DNA of 64,000 nucleotides from the NCBI RefSeq assembly GCF_029963765.1, contig NZ_JALBYU010000001.1:576039-640038 (forward strand). The letters run 5' to 3'. Shown here piece after piece: positions 45,190 to 54,969 of the stretch. The translations under genes and the position numbers were made by a program. This DNA comes from Pseudomonas sp. UYIF39. Its GTDB lineage: Bacteria; Pseudomonadota; Gammaproteobacteria; Pseudomonadales; Pseudomonadaceae. The notes under the pieces are model-generated. The model had not been told where the DNA came from and made no database searches. It was given only the letters and a program-made list of their open reading frames with translations. Position 1 is the stretch's first letter, and every line of letters starts with the position of its first letter.

Positions 45190-45399
45190 TTTTCATACCT
45201 TTTGATAGTGGGGTGATCAGTCAGTGGTTTCAGGTTTCGGTCAGCAAAGACGGGAGGTGACTTTCCTTGGTTGGGTTCTCATAAGTAAGGATGGTTCATT
45301 CAGCAGTCACCCTAGCCGCAATCTTCGAATAAACCCGAGGGAGAATAAAGTTTTGAGGTGGACGTACCCCTTAATAGGCGAGAATCAGGCCGACGCATT

Positions 45400-45451
45400 G
45401 CGATCCTCCTGATCGCACTTGGAAATTGCGGACCCAGGAGGCGTAGCCTCC
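45400..45451 (+). promoter_or_regulatory. Structured trkH leader with two hairpins
   Basis: Hairpin 1: GCGATC-CTCCT-GATCGC (45400-45416). Hairpin 2: GGAGGC-GTA-GCCTCC (45437-45451). The loop CCTCCT of the first is complementary to AGGAGG of the second, so a switch or loop contact is possible. It ends 35 bp before trkH. No known riboswitch was recognised. Confidence 0.4.
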
Positions 45452-45486
45452 GATATCGCGTGGCGCACATTTGTCAGGTTACTTCT

Positions 45487-46941
45487 ATGTCGATCGCAGC
45501 AATACGGCTCATTGGCTTCATCTTAGGTATTTTTCTTATTACGTTGGCCGTCAGTATGGCTATTCCCATGATCACGTTGGTGGTCTATGAGCGCCGCGAC
45601 GATCTGCCAGCCTTTCTCTGGTCCAGTTTGATTACCTTCATCTGTGGTCTGTTATTGGTCGCTCGTGGGCGCCCCGATACTGCGCAACTTCGTCCGCGAG
45701 ATATGTACTTGCTGACCACCGGCAGTTGGGTGGTGGTGTGTACCTTCGCTGCGTTGCCGATGGTCTTTATCAGCCACATCAGTTACACCGACGCTTTTTT
45801 TGAAACCATGTCTGGTATCACAACTACCGGTTCAACGGTACTGAGTGGTTTGGACGCAGCCTCTCCTGGATTGTTGATCTGGCGTTCGATGTTGCACTGG
45901 TTGGGAGGTATCGGCTTTATCGGTATGGCCGTGGCGATCCTTCCTCTATTGCGAGTGGGCGGCATGCGTCTTTTTCAGACAGAGTCTTCAGACTGGTCGG
46001 AGAAAGTGACCCCGCGCTCCCATGTGGCAGCCAAGTACATCCTTTTCCTCTATCTGGGGCTAACGGGCGCCGGAGCACTGGCGCTCTGGATGGCCGGAAT
46101 GACGCCGTTTGAAGCAGTCAACCACGCCATGTCGTTGATCTCTACCGGGGGATTCTCAACCTCGGACGCGTCACTTGGGCATTGGACACAGCCAGCTATT
46201 CATTGGGTAGCGGTGGTGATCATGATTCTGGGCAGTCTGCCCTTTACCTTGTATGTCGCGACATTGCGTGGTCATCGACGTGCGCTATTGAAAGATCATC
46301 AGGTGCGCGGATTTATCGGGTTCTTGATCGTTACCTGGCTGGCGGTGGGGACCTGGCTGTGCTTTCACAGTGATTACGGATGGTGGGATGCGTTTCGTAT
46401 CGTGGCAGTCAATGTGACCTCGGTCGTCACGACCACCGGTGTTGCGGTAGGCGATTACACCTTATGGGGTAGCTTCGCCGTCCTGCTCTTTTTCTATCTG
46501 ACCTTCGTCGGTGGATGTTCAGGCTCCACGGCCGGTGGTCTCAAGATTTTTCGTTTCCAGGTGGCTGCCGCGTTACTGGTCAGTAGCTTGAAACAACTGA
46601 TTCATCCACGGGCAGTGATTCAGAAAAAGTACAACGGCCATCCGATTGATGAGGAGATCGTGCGCTCACTTTTGACCTTTTCGTTTTTCTTCACGATCAC
46701 GATTGCCGCTATTGCCCTGGGTCTGGCTCTGATTGGACTTGACTGGACAACAGCATTGAGCGGCGCCGCTACGGCGGTGTGTAACGTAGGGCCAGGGCTT
46801 GGCACGATCATTGGGCCAGCAGGTAATTTTTCATCATTACCTGACTCCGCAAAATGGCTATTGACCGTTGGAATGCTCCTTGGAAGGCTGGAAATTCTGA
46901 CGGTGCTGGTGCTTGTAACGCCAGTGTTCTGGAGATACTGA
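45487..46941 (+). CDS. trkH: TrkH-family potassium uptake channel subunit
   Basis: A 484-residue potassium translocating protein. The start at 45487 (MSIAAIRLIGFILGIFLI) is preferred over upstream frame. Its four pore loops are visible: ITTTGSTVLSG, LISTGGFSTSDAS, VVTTTGVAVGDY and NVGPGLGTIIG, each with the filter Gly. It works with the cytoplasmic TrkA, encoded elsewhere, to import K+ during osmotic stress. It lies in an ion/osmotic gene group and may be controlled by the structured leader. Confidence 0.92.
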   Translation: MSIAAIRLIGFILGIFLITLAVSMAIPMITLVVYERRDDLPAFLWSSLITFICGLLLVARGRPDTAQLRPRDMYLLTTGSWVVVCTFAALPMVFISHISYTDAFFETMSGITTTGSTVLSGLDAASPGLLIWRSMLHWLGGIGFIGMAVAILPLLRVGGMRLFQTESSDWSEKVTPRSHVAAKYILFLYLGLTGAGALALWMAGMTPFEAVNHAMSLISTGGFSTSDASLGHWTQPAIHWVAVVIMILGSLPFTLYVATLRGHRRALLKDHQVRGFIGFLIVTWLAVGTWLCFHSDYGWWDAFRIVAVNVTSVVTTTGVAVGDYTLWGSFAVLLFFYLTFVGGCSGSTAGGLKIFRFQVAAALLVSSLKQLIHPRAVIQKKYNGHPIDEEIVRSLLTFSFFFTITIAAIALGLALIGLDWTTALSGAATAVCNVGPGLGTIIGPAGNFSSLPDSAKWLLTVGMLLGRLEILTVLVLVTPVFWRY

Positions 46942-46952
46942 GCTTGGCGTTT

Positions 46953-48300
46953 CTACTCATCTCCCGCTTTCGCATATTCGTGCTCCAGCAGCCCTGGCAA
47001 GCGTGCACGACACTGAACGTGAACCCGGTGTTCGATGTGGTCATCGATCAGCACCAGCGCACCGTCTTCGATGCGCCGGTCGTCCAGCGTCATTGAGGTG
47101 GAGCCGGTAACGCCTTGGGTGACTTCGAAATGGTAGTGGGTCAAGCCGAATCGGTAAGTCAGGGTAAAACCGGGCCAGTCCTGCGGGATCAAAGGCTCGA
47201 TTTTGAGCGTGTTTCCGCTGCGTTGCAGACCTAATAGTGACTCCACCCCCAGTCGGTACATCCATCCTGCCGAGCCTGTATACCACGTCCAGCCGCCGCG
47301 TCCTGCGTGGGGCTGTTTAGCGTAAACATCGGCGGCCATCACATAGGGCTCGACTTTGTACGGCTCAATATTGAGAGGGCCGGCGGGGTTGATCAAGTTC
47401 AGTAACTCCCAAGCTTTCCGGGCATCGCCCAATTGAGCAAACGCCATAGCTGCCCAGATGGCGGCGTAGGTGTACTGTCCGCCGTTCTCTCGGACACCTG
47501 GCACATAACCCTTGATATAACCGGGGTCTTGTTCGCCTTTGTCGAATGGAGGGTCGAGCAGCAGGATGGCGCGAATCTCGGGTTTTACCAGATGCAGATC
47601 CAGCGCACGCATTGCCAGGCGCTTATGTTTTGCCGAGCAGACACCAGACAGGACTGACCAGCTCTGGGCAATGGAGTCTGTGCGGCAATCATCGTTGATT
47701 GATGAGCCCAGTAGCTGGCCGTCATCAAACCATGCTCGACGATACCAGGCGCCGTCCCACGCAGCTTTTTCCAGATTGTCACTGAGCTGCCTGGCGTGTT
47801 CGTTACAGCGTTGTGCAAAGTCATCATCACCGTAGCGTTGCGCGACAGCTGCGAAACGCTTGAGCACGTCGCAAGTAAAGAACCCCAGCCACACACTTTC
47901 GCCTTGGCCGAGATAACCGATACGGTTCATCCCGTCATTCCAGTCGCCGCTACCCATCAACGGCAGCCCGTGCTTGCCACGGCGCAGGCTGTGCTCGATA
48001 GCGCGGACACAATGGCGATAAAGTGGCTCGCGCAAATCCGATACACCTGGCAAGTCGTAATAGGACTCTTCGCCACTGTTCAAAGCGCGGCCTTCCAGAA
48101 ATCCAGCAGACTCGTCCAGCACAGTCAGATCACCGGTTATCTCCACATAGCGGTTGATGGCCGCCACCAGCCACAGGAAATCGTCCGAGCAGGCCGTGCG
48201 CACGCCGCGATTCAGCGGCGGGTGGCACCAGTGCTGGACATCACCTTCCTGATACTGGTGATTTGCGCACAACCATGACTGCTGGTTACAACCCCGTGCG
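46953..48300 (-). pseudogene. ndvB: 3' fragment of a cyclic beta-1,2-glucan synthase (GH94 domain)
   Basis: The minus strand codes for the C-terminal ~440 residues of an NdvB/GH94 phosphorylase-like protein: [55 protein letters not shown] and [14 protein letters not shown]. The complete enzyme has well over 2,000 residues with a glycosyltransferase part, so most of the gene is missing. Similarity stops near 48,300, about 100 bp before a solo end of the IS5-family element, which probably caused the deletion. The open frame from 48314 lacks a proper start. Confidence 0.85.
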
Positions 48301-48397
48301 ACAAATCTTCTCAAAGACAGGGCAGGGGTGGGCTCCTCCTCATATTGAACCTGGTTGACCTTGCCGTTGCGGATTCAGTCATCTGATCTTTGTGGCC

Positions 48398-48484
48398 TTA
48401 GGGAAACTCTGAAAAAGGCTTCCAGATTTGGTGAAATACCCGCCTCACAGGAATCGAACGGTTGAGCCCCGATGAAACGCATGG
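48398..48484 (+). mobile_element. Solo left end of the IS5-family element
   Basis: TTAG followed by GGAAACTCTGAAAAAGG and about 80 bp nearly identical to 12752-12825, up to the transposase start ATGAAAC. Sequence then diverges. It is a relic of the same element that is found at 12.7 kb. Confidence 0.85.
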
Positions 48485-48789
48485 CTAGGGAAAAAGCTGA
48501 CCATGCAGGGATCGGGCGGAGGAGAGCGGATTAATTTGCGGGGTATTCAGCAATGACCTGATCTGTACCTGCTTTGGTCAAGCCGGGAAATTCAGGCCAC
48601 TACGACAAGTCGGAAAACCTTAGCGTACGATTTTTTCCGAATTCTCTCGGTTCCCCCCACTAGGTTGGCGCACTTTCCATGTGCATTGTCGATGCGCGGA
48701 GCCCCACGCATCGGTGCGGTTATTATCCATGGAGTGGATAAGCTCGATGCAATTGTCTGTGAAAGACAGCGTGCCTTCCGATTGGAGGC
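48485..48789. other. Intergenic debris
   Basis: About 300 bp between the IS end and the porin gene with no recognisable gene, terminator or complete IS end. Confidence 0.45.
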
Positions 48790-49647
48790 TTACAGATGCC
48801 ATTCCAAGTTCAGAAACGGCGTATTGGCCTCAGTGCCAGGTGTGTTGGCAGAGTTGTTGCCGAACTTGTTCTTCCAATATTCGTAACCCACCCCGGCAAA
48901 GAAAGTATTTTTCTTGCCGAAAGTGAGCTCACCCACGTCCACGAGTAAGGAGGCGTGCACGAGCGTCTCGCTCACGGTGTCGTTACCGAAGCCGTCCTTA
49001 CCCTTGGGCGGGACGAAGTTGGCAAAGCCCTTGAACTTGAGCGGTACCGTAGCGAGATGGAATGGAATGTCCCAGGCGGTTTCCAGGTAATAAGTGTTGT
49101 TGAAGCGGATATCGTGCTCCTGGGCGAACGACAGACCATTGTGGTTGCTCTCGGAGCGGTACATCACACTCAAGTCCCAGAAGCCCGGCACATCGAAATT
49201 GATCGTCGGGCCGATGACGAGCATGCGTTTTGCCGGCGCGAAGGTAGTGTTTTTGGTGTTCCAGTCGAGGCCGCCCGAGAGTGACCAGTCCCGAACGTGC
49301 CCCCACTTATAGTCCTGACCGGAAATTTTGTTGAGTGAAAGTTGATGGCGATACACCACATACACCTCGGTAGCGCCGTTGTCTCCACCGTTGGCTGGAT
49401 CGTTTATATCGGAAAACAGCGCCTGTACGTCGAAGAAGTTGCTGCCGTATTTGTATCCATCACTATGAGTGAACTCAACTATATTCTTGGTAATCGGACC
49501 ATTGATACCCGGCTCGGCGAATCGAGTGCCATATAAGTAACTGATAGAGTTGTCGCTCCAATCGGCTGCTTGCACTGAAGTGGTCGCGCTCAATAATAGA
49601 GCACTTAAGGCAAAGGTGTGGCGGACGAGCAACTTATGGTTATTCAT
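48790..49647 (-). CDS. Tsx-like nucleoside-specific outer-membrane channel
   Basis: A 285-residue outer-membrane beta-barrel with a signal peptide (1-27, ending SVQA before ADWSDN). The sequence shows alternating strands, SYLYGTRFAEPGI at the start, FTHSDGYKYGSNFFDVQALF and a final FLNLEWHL strand, as in the Tsx family. It would let nucleosides or bases pass the outer membrane, in line with the NCS2 permease and purine enzymes upstream on the same strand. The gap to xdhC is 58 bp. Confidence 0.82.
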   Translation of the reverse strand: MNNHKLLVRHTFALSALLLSATTSVQAADWSDNSISYLYGTRFAEPGINGPITKNIVEFTHSDGYKYGSNFFDVQALFSDINDPANGGDNGATEVYVVYRHQLSLNKISGQDYKWGHVRDWSLSGGLDWNTKNTTFAPAKRMLVIGPTINFDVPGFWDLSVMYRSESNHNGLSFAQEHDIRFNNTYYLETAWDIPFHLATVPLKFKGFANFVPPKGKDGFGNDTVSETLVHASLLVDVGELTFGKKNTFFAGVGYEYWKNKFGNNSANTPGTEANTPFLNLEWHL

Positions 49648-49705
49648 CTTATATTTCCTTGAGTAGTCGCCAATTTCAGATGAAGGGCTGTTTTTTATAT
49701 TTGCC

Positions 49706-50872
49706 TCAATTAACTGCTGCCGCTTCTACAAGCTGTTCACACACCAGCAAGTCCACCTGATGAATCGGCTTGCTCCGATGCTTCAGCATCCCGCCGTTAC
49801 GCAGATTCAGCACTGCCGTCATCTCCGCCAGATTCGAGAGCGCCACGCTTTCGGGTGCATCGCCGCCAAGGTCCAGGCCCATTGGGTAGTGCAACTGTTG
49901 GAACGCATTCAGCACCGGCGTGCGTTGGCGAATGTCGGTCAACAATCGCTCGGTACGCTCTCGGGGGCCGAGTTGGCCGATGTAGGCCGGTGTGGCTTGC
50001 AGCAAATGGCCGAGCCAGTGACGGTCCTGGCGGTAGCTGTGAGTCATGACGGCCACCGCGGCGCCCTCGATCAGCGGTCCGAGGACGAAGGGGGTGTCCA
50101 GGTTCGAGCAAATCACTGCATCCGCCTGCGGGAATCGCTCGAGCCGGGCAAAGTGGCTACGGCTATCGACGACGCTGACGTGCCAGCCCAGCAGTTTTGC
50201 CATACGCACCAGCGGCTGGGCGTCGTGGCCAGCACCGAAGATTACTAGCCGCGGGGGCGGGGCGACATACTCGAAAAACACTTCGATTTCGCCACGGGCA
50301 TCGGTGTAGAGCCGCAAGGATGATTTTTTCTCGGTGAGGGTTTTGCGAAGGTCTTTGCGGATAGTGGTTTCGAGTGCTGGGTGTCGAAGAGAGGGCGCTG
50401 CGTCCGACAACACCCGATCACCGACCCGTACCAGCGCATTGCGTGACGTGGCGATGATGGTCGCCATGGCTGCGGGTTGCCGGCTGTCGCGCACCTGCCG
50501 CAATAGTTCGATGGCCGGTGACGGGGTTTTCGCGCGCAGGCGTTCGAGCATGACGAATACCGTGCCGTTGCAGCCGAGACCGAAGGTCAGATTGCTGTGT
50601 TCGTCGTCTTCATCCGCGGTGGCGCCAGTGCTGTAGCGGCGTACCACCGGCTCGCCGGAATCGGTCAGCCACCACGCTTTTTTTGCCAGATCCTGTTCCA
50701 GGCATCCGCCGCTGACGGTGCCGATGGTGCGGCCGTGGACGGGGATGAGCATGCGTGCGCCGGGTCGACGGTAGGCCGAACCTTCGACCTTGACCACGGT
50801 GGCGAGGATGGTTTCTTCGCCTTGCCGGGCGGCGGTTTCAATGGCTTGGAGGAGGTCGTTGAGGCTGGACAT
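49706..50872 (-). CDS. XdhC/CoxI-family molybdenum-enzyme maturation factor
   Basis: A 388-residue protein with an N-terminal XdhC_CoxI domain (VEGSAYRRPGARMLI, GTVSGGCLEQDLAKKA) and a C-terminal Rossmann domain (PRLVIFGAGHDAQPLVRMA, GQLGPRERTERLL). XdhC proteins bind sulfurated Mo cofactor and insert it into xanthine-dehydrogenase-type enzymes. It might serve the molybdenum hydroxylase at 60.2-62.9 kb or a xanthine dehydrogenase elsewhere. It is part of a purine-related minus-strand group. Confidence 0.85.
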   Translation of the reverse strand: MSSLNDLLQAIETAARQGEETILATVVKVEGSAYRRPGARMLIPVHGRTIGTVSGGCLEQDLAKKAWWLTDSGEPVVRRYSTGATADEDDEHSNLTFGLGCNGTVFVMLERLRAKTPSPAIELLRQVRDSRQPAAMATIIATSRNALVRVGDRVLSDAAPSLRHPALETTIRKDLRKTLTEKKSSLRLYTDARGEIEVFFEYVAPPPRLVIFGAGHDAQPLVRMAKLLGWHVSVVDSRSHFARLERFPQADAVICSNLDTPFVLGPLIEGAAVAVMTHSYRQDRHWLGHLLQATPAYIGQLGPRERTERLLTDIRQRTPVLNAFQQLHYPMGLDLGGDAPESVALSNLAEMTAVLNLRNGGMLKHRSKPIHQVDLLVCEQLVEAAAVN

Positions 50873-51007
50873 AGTGTGTTATCCCGAAGATTGCTGCTGA
50901 TTCTGTAAGAGTCGGCTTGCTGGCGAGGGGCCCTTGAACCTGGCACTGGCCTTCCGACCACCATCGCTGGCAAGACAGCTCCTACAGAGGTTGTATTGGC
51001 GCTTGGA

Positions 51008-52396
51008 TCAGTCGTCGACCTGCATCAACTGCTGCACCCCATCCCACGCTTCAGCGCGCATGCGCTCCAGATCCAGTCCCGGTATCACTCCGTCGTCAAC
51101 CACCAACCTTCCCCCAACCATGCTGTACCGCACGGCAATCGGCTCACCCGCGACCACCGGCGCCAGCGCGATATCGTGGAAACCAAAGAAACGCGGATGA
51201 TCAAGGCCATAGATCACCAGGTCCGCCGCTTGCCCGACTTCCAGTGTGCCGACCGAACCCAACCCCAATACCTGCGCGCCTCCGGCCGTACCCCAATGAA
51301 TCACGTCTTCAGCCGTGGTGGCCGACGCCCCTTGCTCTGCACGATGGATCAGCCAGGCGGTATGCGCTTCACCGACCATGCTCCCGGACTCGTTCGACGC
51401 CACACCATCCACCCCAAGGGAAATCGGCACGCCCGCGTCGTACATTTGTGGCACTGGCGCGACGCCGCTGCCCAGCCGCGCATTGCTGACCGGACAGTGG
51501 GAAATGCCGGTGCCAGTTTGAGCGAGCATGCGGATTTCCCCCGGTTGCAAATGCACCGCGTGGGCGAACCAGACGTCTGGGCCGAGCCATTCGTGTTCGG
51601 CGACGAATTCCACCGGCAGGCAGTTGTACTTCTCACGGCAGAAGTTGACGTAGTTCTGAGTCTCCGAAAGGTGCGTGTGCAGCCGCAAGCCGAGGCCGCG
51701 CGCGGTGTGAGCCAGTTCCCGCAGCAAAGTCGGTGGCAGGGAAAAGGTCGGTGTCGTCGGCGCGACCACAACGCGGCGCATCGCGTCCGGGGTGTCCTGG
51801 TGGTACAGCGATTTGAGCCGTTCGATGTCGCCGACCATTTGGTCCAGCGTCTCAGGTTGCAGCGCGGTTTTCGAGAAACCCGGATGCGCGCTGGCCGACT
51901 CTAGCGCGCCGCCTCGACACAGCACGAAGCGCATGCCGAATTCATCCGCCGTGTCGAACAGCGAATCCCCGCTCTCGGTGGAGCCGTTGGCGTGGTAGAG
52001 GTAATGGTGATCGGCGCAAGTCGTGACGCCCGACAGCAGCAACTCGGCCATGCCCAGCCGAGCGGCGATCCGCGTCAGTTGCGGGGTAAACCGGTTCAGT
52101 CGCGGGTAAGGCACACTGGCCAGCCAGCCTTGCAGGTCCTGATTCAAACCTTCGGGAACAGCTTTAAGGAGGTTCTGAAACAGGTGATGGTGGGTGTTGA
52201 TCCACCCCGGATAGACCACCGAATTTCGGGCGTCGATTACTCGCTCGCCGGGTTGCGCAACCAGGTTCGCAGCCATTTCGGCGATGCGACCGTTGACGAT
52301 GCGAATGTCGACATTGCCGGCTCGGGCACGGGGGCCGCGCAGGCCGGTCATCACTGCCAGCGGGTTTTTGATCAGGATGTTTTGAAGTTGAGTCAT
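51008..52396 (-). CDS. Amidohydrolase of the 8-oxoguanine deaminase type
   Basis: A 462-residue TIM-barrel metal enzyme. NTHHHLFQNLLKAVPEGLN holds the HxH metal pair, then HTHLSETQNYVNFC, WFAHAVHLQ and SLGVDGVASNESGSM give the other His and Asp ligands. The VTTCADHHYLYHANG stretch and overall order resemble Pseudomonas 8-oxoguanine deaminases, which make urate. Atrazine chlorohydrolase-like and guanine deaminase activities are alternatives. The purine permease gene directly upstream (12-bp gap) supports a purine substrate. Confidence 0.82.
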   Translation of the reverse strand: MTQLQNILIKNPLAVMTGLRGPRARAGNVDIRIVNGRIAEMAANLVAQPGERVIDARNSVVYPGWINTHHHLFQNLLKAVPEGLNQDLQGWLASVPYPRLNRFTPQLTRIAARLGMAELLLSGVTTCADHHYLYHANGSTESGDSLFDTADEFGMRFVLCRGGALESASAHPGFSKTALQPETLDQMVGDIERLKSLYHQDTPDAMRRVVVAPTTPTFSLPPTLLRELAHTARGLGLRLHTHLSETQNYVNFCREKYNCLPVEFVAEHEWLGPDVWFAHAVHLQPGEIRMLAQTGTGISHCPVSNARLGSGVAPVPQMYDAGVPISLGVDGVASNESGSMVGEAHTAWLIHRAEQGASATTAEDVIHWGTAGGAQVLGLGSVGTLEVGQAADLVIYGLDHPRFFGFHDIALAPVVAGEPIAVRYSMVGGRLVVDDGVIPGLDLERMRAEAWDGVQQLMQVDD

Positions 52397-52408
52397 GGGC
52401 TACTCCAG

Positions 52409-53764
52409 TCAGAGGCTGTGGGACGCAGACTTGGTGGCCGTGCTGTCGGAAACGCTGACGCCGTTGAGCGTGGCGTTGAGCAACACCGACACCAGGCAGG
52501 CGATCACCACGCTGCTGTGCAGGAACGGCTGGCACCACTCGGGCATTTGCTTGAACAGCGTCGGCGCCAGCACCGGCACCAGGGCGGCGGCGATGGTGAA
52601 ACCGACGATCAGCACATTGAAGCGATTGCGCTCGTAATCGACTTTGGCCAGGGTCTGAATGCCTGCCGCGGCGACTACGCCGAACATCGCGATGCCGGCA
52701 CCACCCAGCGCGGCCGTTGGCATCGAGGCGATCAAAGCCCCGGCCTTGGGCACCAACGCCACGGTGCACATCAGCAAGCCGCTGATTGCCACCACCCAAC
52801 GGCTGCGAACACCGGTCAGGATCACCAACCCGACGTTTTCCATGAAGGCAATAAACGGAAAGGCCGCGAACATGCCGGCGATGGTGCTGGCCAATCCATT
52901 GGCGCGCAGGCCGTTGATGACTTGTTTTTCTTCCACCGGGTTGTCGACGATGTCGCCGATGGCCACGAACAACCCCATGGACTCGACCATCTGCACAATC
53001 ATCACCACGACCATGGTGGCGATCGGGATCAGGCTAAACGTCGGCAAACCGAAGTAGAACGGGTAGGGCACGGTGAGCCAGGGCGATTCCTGAACGCTGT
53101 GAAAACTGCCCATGCCCAGACCGTAAGCTAGCCCCGCGCCCACCAGCATGCCGACCAATACCGCCATGTTGCGCATTAGCGGGCTGCCGTAGCGGTTGAC
53201 CAACAGGATAGTCAACAGCACCACGGCGGCCACTGCGAGGTAGGACGGGGCGCCGAAATTACTGGCATTACGCCCGCCACCGACCCACTCATAGGCAATT
53301 GGAAACAGCTGCAAGCCGATCACGGTGACGATGCAACCGGTGACCACCGGCGGGAAGAACCGCCGTAATCGACCCACGAACGGCGCGGCGAGCATGGTAA
53401 ATATCCCCGCGCCGATCACCGCCCCACAGACCCCGGTGAACCCCACGTCCGGGTTGCTGCCGATGGCGATCACCGGGCCGACACTGCTGAACGCCACGCC
53501 CTGGAGAATCGGCAATCGCACACCGAATTTCCAGAAACCCACGGTTTGCAACAAAGTGGCGATGCCGGAGCAAAACAGCGTGGTGCTGATGAGCACTACG
53601 GTATCGGCCTGGGACATTTTCAAGGCGCTGGCGACAATCAACGGCACGGCGATGGCGCCGATGTAAGAGACGGCCATGTGTTGCAGGCCGAGGGTGAGCA
53701 TTTGCCTGACCGGCAGAATCTGGTCGACCGGGTGGACGGTGGAGACGGTAGTGGCTGACGACAT
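52409..53764 (-). CDS. NCS2 xanthine/uracil-type permease
   Basis: A 451-residue membrane carrier of 14-helix NCS2 fold. VRQMLTLGLQHMAVSYIGAI, LPILQGVAFSSVGPVIAIG, the QMVESMGLFVAIGD motif in helix 8 and FIAFMENVGLVILTGVRSRW in helix 10 fit xanthine/urate permeases. It takes up purines with protons or Na+. It begins a minus-strand unit with the amidohydrolase, and likely supplies that enzyme. Confidence 0.9.
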   Translation of the reverse strand: MSSATTVSTVHPVDQILPVRQMLTLGLQHMAVSYIGAIAVPLIVASALKMSQADTVVLISTTLFCSGIATLLQTVGFWKFGVRLPILQGVAFSSVGPVIAIGSNPDVGFTGVCGAVIGAGIFTMLAAPFVGRLRRFFPPVVTGCIVTVIGLQLFPIAYEWVGGGRNASNFGAPSYLAVAAVVLLTILLVNRYGSPLMRNMAVLVGMLVGAGLAYGLGMGSFHSVQESPWLTVPYPFYFGLPTFSLIPIATMVVVMIVQMVESMGLFVAIGDIVDNPVEEKQVINGLRANGLASTIAGMFAAFPFIAFMENVGLVILTGVRSRWVVAISGLLMCTVALVPKAGALIASMPTAALGGAGIAMFGVVAAAGIQTLAKVDYERNRFNVLIVGFTIAAALVPVLAPTLFKQMPEWCQPFLHSSVVIACLVSVLLNATLNGVSVSDSTATKSASHSL

Positions 53765-53928
53765 GGTGAATCACCTCTTGCTGTTTTTGTGCTGTAGAGA
53801 GGGGTATTCGTTCTGATGCCAGGCAGCGACGGTTGCTCCCACAGGGTTTGCGTCACTCGCGGCCTGGTTTCAGGCATTTCGTTCTGTGCGCCCGGAACCG
53901 CCATCCACCGATTCCGATGCCGTTTTTT

Positions 53929-54969
53929 TCAACCTGCCAGGCAGGCGGCAAAACCCTGGTTCAGCGCTGCGCGGTCCAGGTCGCGGCCGATGAACACAAT
54001 CTTGCTGGAGCGTGGTTCATTGCCCCACGAGGTGGAAGCGCGGAACTCGACCAGGCTGTGAACGCCTTGCAGCACATAACGTTGGTCCTGATCCGCGACC
54101 GACAAAACGCCTTTCATGCGATAGAGGTTGTCAGCCTGCTCGGTGCGCAATTTGCTGATCCAGCGATGGAACGCGCCCAGGTTGACCGCGCCGTCCACGG
54201 CAATGCCGACTGAGGACACGCTAGGGTCGTGCTCATGGTCCGGTTCATCGTGATGATGTTCGTCGGCGTGATGGTCATGCTCCGAACCGATCTCCATCAG
54301 CTTCTGAGTCGATTCAAACGCGCCGATGCCAAGGACTTTCGTCAGGTCGATCTCGGCATAACTGGAGGTGACCAACTCCGCCGTGGCGTTCAAGCCGCGA
54401 ATCTTGCCGCGCAGCGCCTCCACGTCTTCGGCGCTGACCAGATCGACCTTGTTGATCACAATCCTGTCGGCGCAGACGATCTGATCTACCGCCTGGTTGT
54501 CCACGCCATCGAGTTGCAAATCCTCCAGATGCTGGGCGATGTGCTTGGCATCAACCATGGTCACGATGGCGTCCAGTTCCACTTCGTCGGCAATCGGGTC
54601 ATTGATGAAAAAGCTCTGCGCCACCGGGTACGGGTCGGCCAGGCCGCTGGTTTCAATCAGAATGTGATCGAGCCGCACCGGGCGCGCCACCAGTTCGCGG
54701 ACGATGCGCACCAGATCCTCGCGAACCTCGGCGGTGCAGCACACGCAGCCGTTGACCATCTCGTAGATTTCTTCGGTCTCGGAGCTGAGCACCAGGTCGC
54801 CATCGATGCCGACTTCGCCGAATTCGTTTTCGATCACGGCGATCTTGCGACCGTGGTTTTCCTTGAGGATGTAGTTGAGCAAGGTGGTTTTACCGGCGCC
54901 GAGAAAGCCTGTGAGGATGGTCACCGGGATTTTGCGGTTCGGGGTCGGTTGGTTGAATGAACTGTTCAT
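53929..54969 (-). CDS. CobW/G3E-family GTPase metallochaperone
   Basis: A 346-residue G3E GTPase. Walker A TGFLGAGKTTLLN (about 19-31), the metal motif GCVCC near 74-78, IETSGLADP and the guanine motif INKVD are intact. A His/Asp-rich loop (EHDHHADEHHHDEPDHEHD, about 226-245) precedes the CobW C-terminal domain. It probably delivers a metal, perhaps zinc or cobalt, to a client enzyme. The 4-nt overlap with ubiX and the operon with two metal-dependent amidohydrolases make those likely clients. Confidence 0.9.
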   Translation of the reverse strand: MNSSFNQPTPNRKIPVTILTGFLGAGKTTLLNYILKENHGRKIAVIENEFGEVGIDGDLVLSSETEEIYEMVNGCVCCTAEVREDLVRIVRELVARPVRLDHILIETSGLADPYPVAQSFFINDPIADEVELDAIVTMVDAKHIAQHLEDLQLDGVDNQAVDQIVCADRIVINKVDLVSAEDVEALRGKIRGLNATAELVTSSYAEIDLTKVLGIGAFESTQKLMEIGSEHDHHADEHHHDEPDHEHDPSVSSVGIAVDGAVNLGAFHRWISKLRTEQADNLYRMKGVLSVADQDQRYVLQGVHSLVEFRASTSWGNEPRSSKIVFIGRDLDRAALNQGFAACLAG

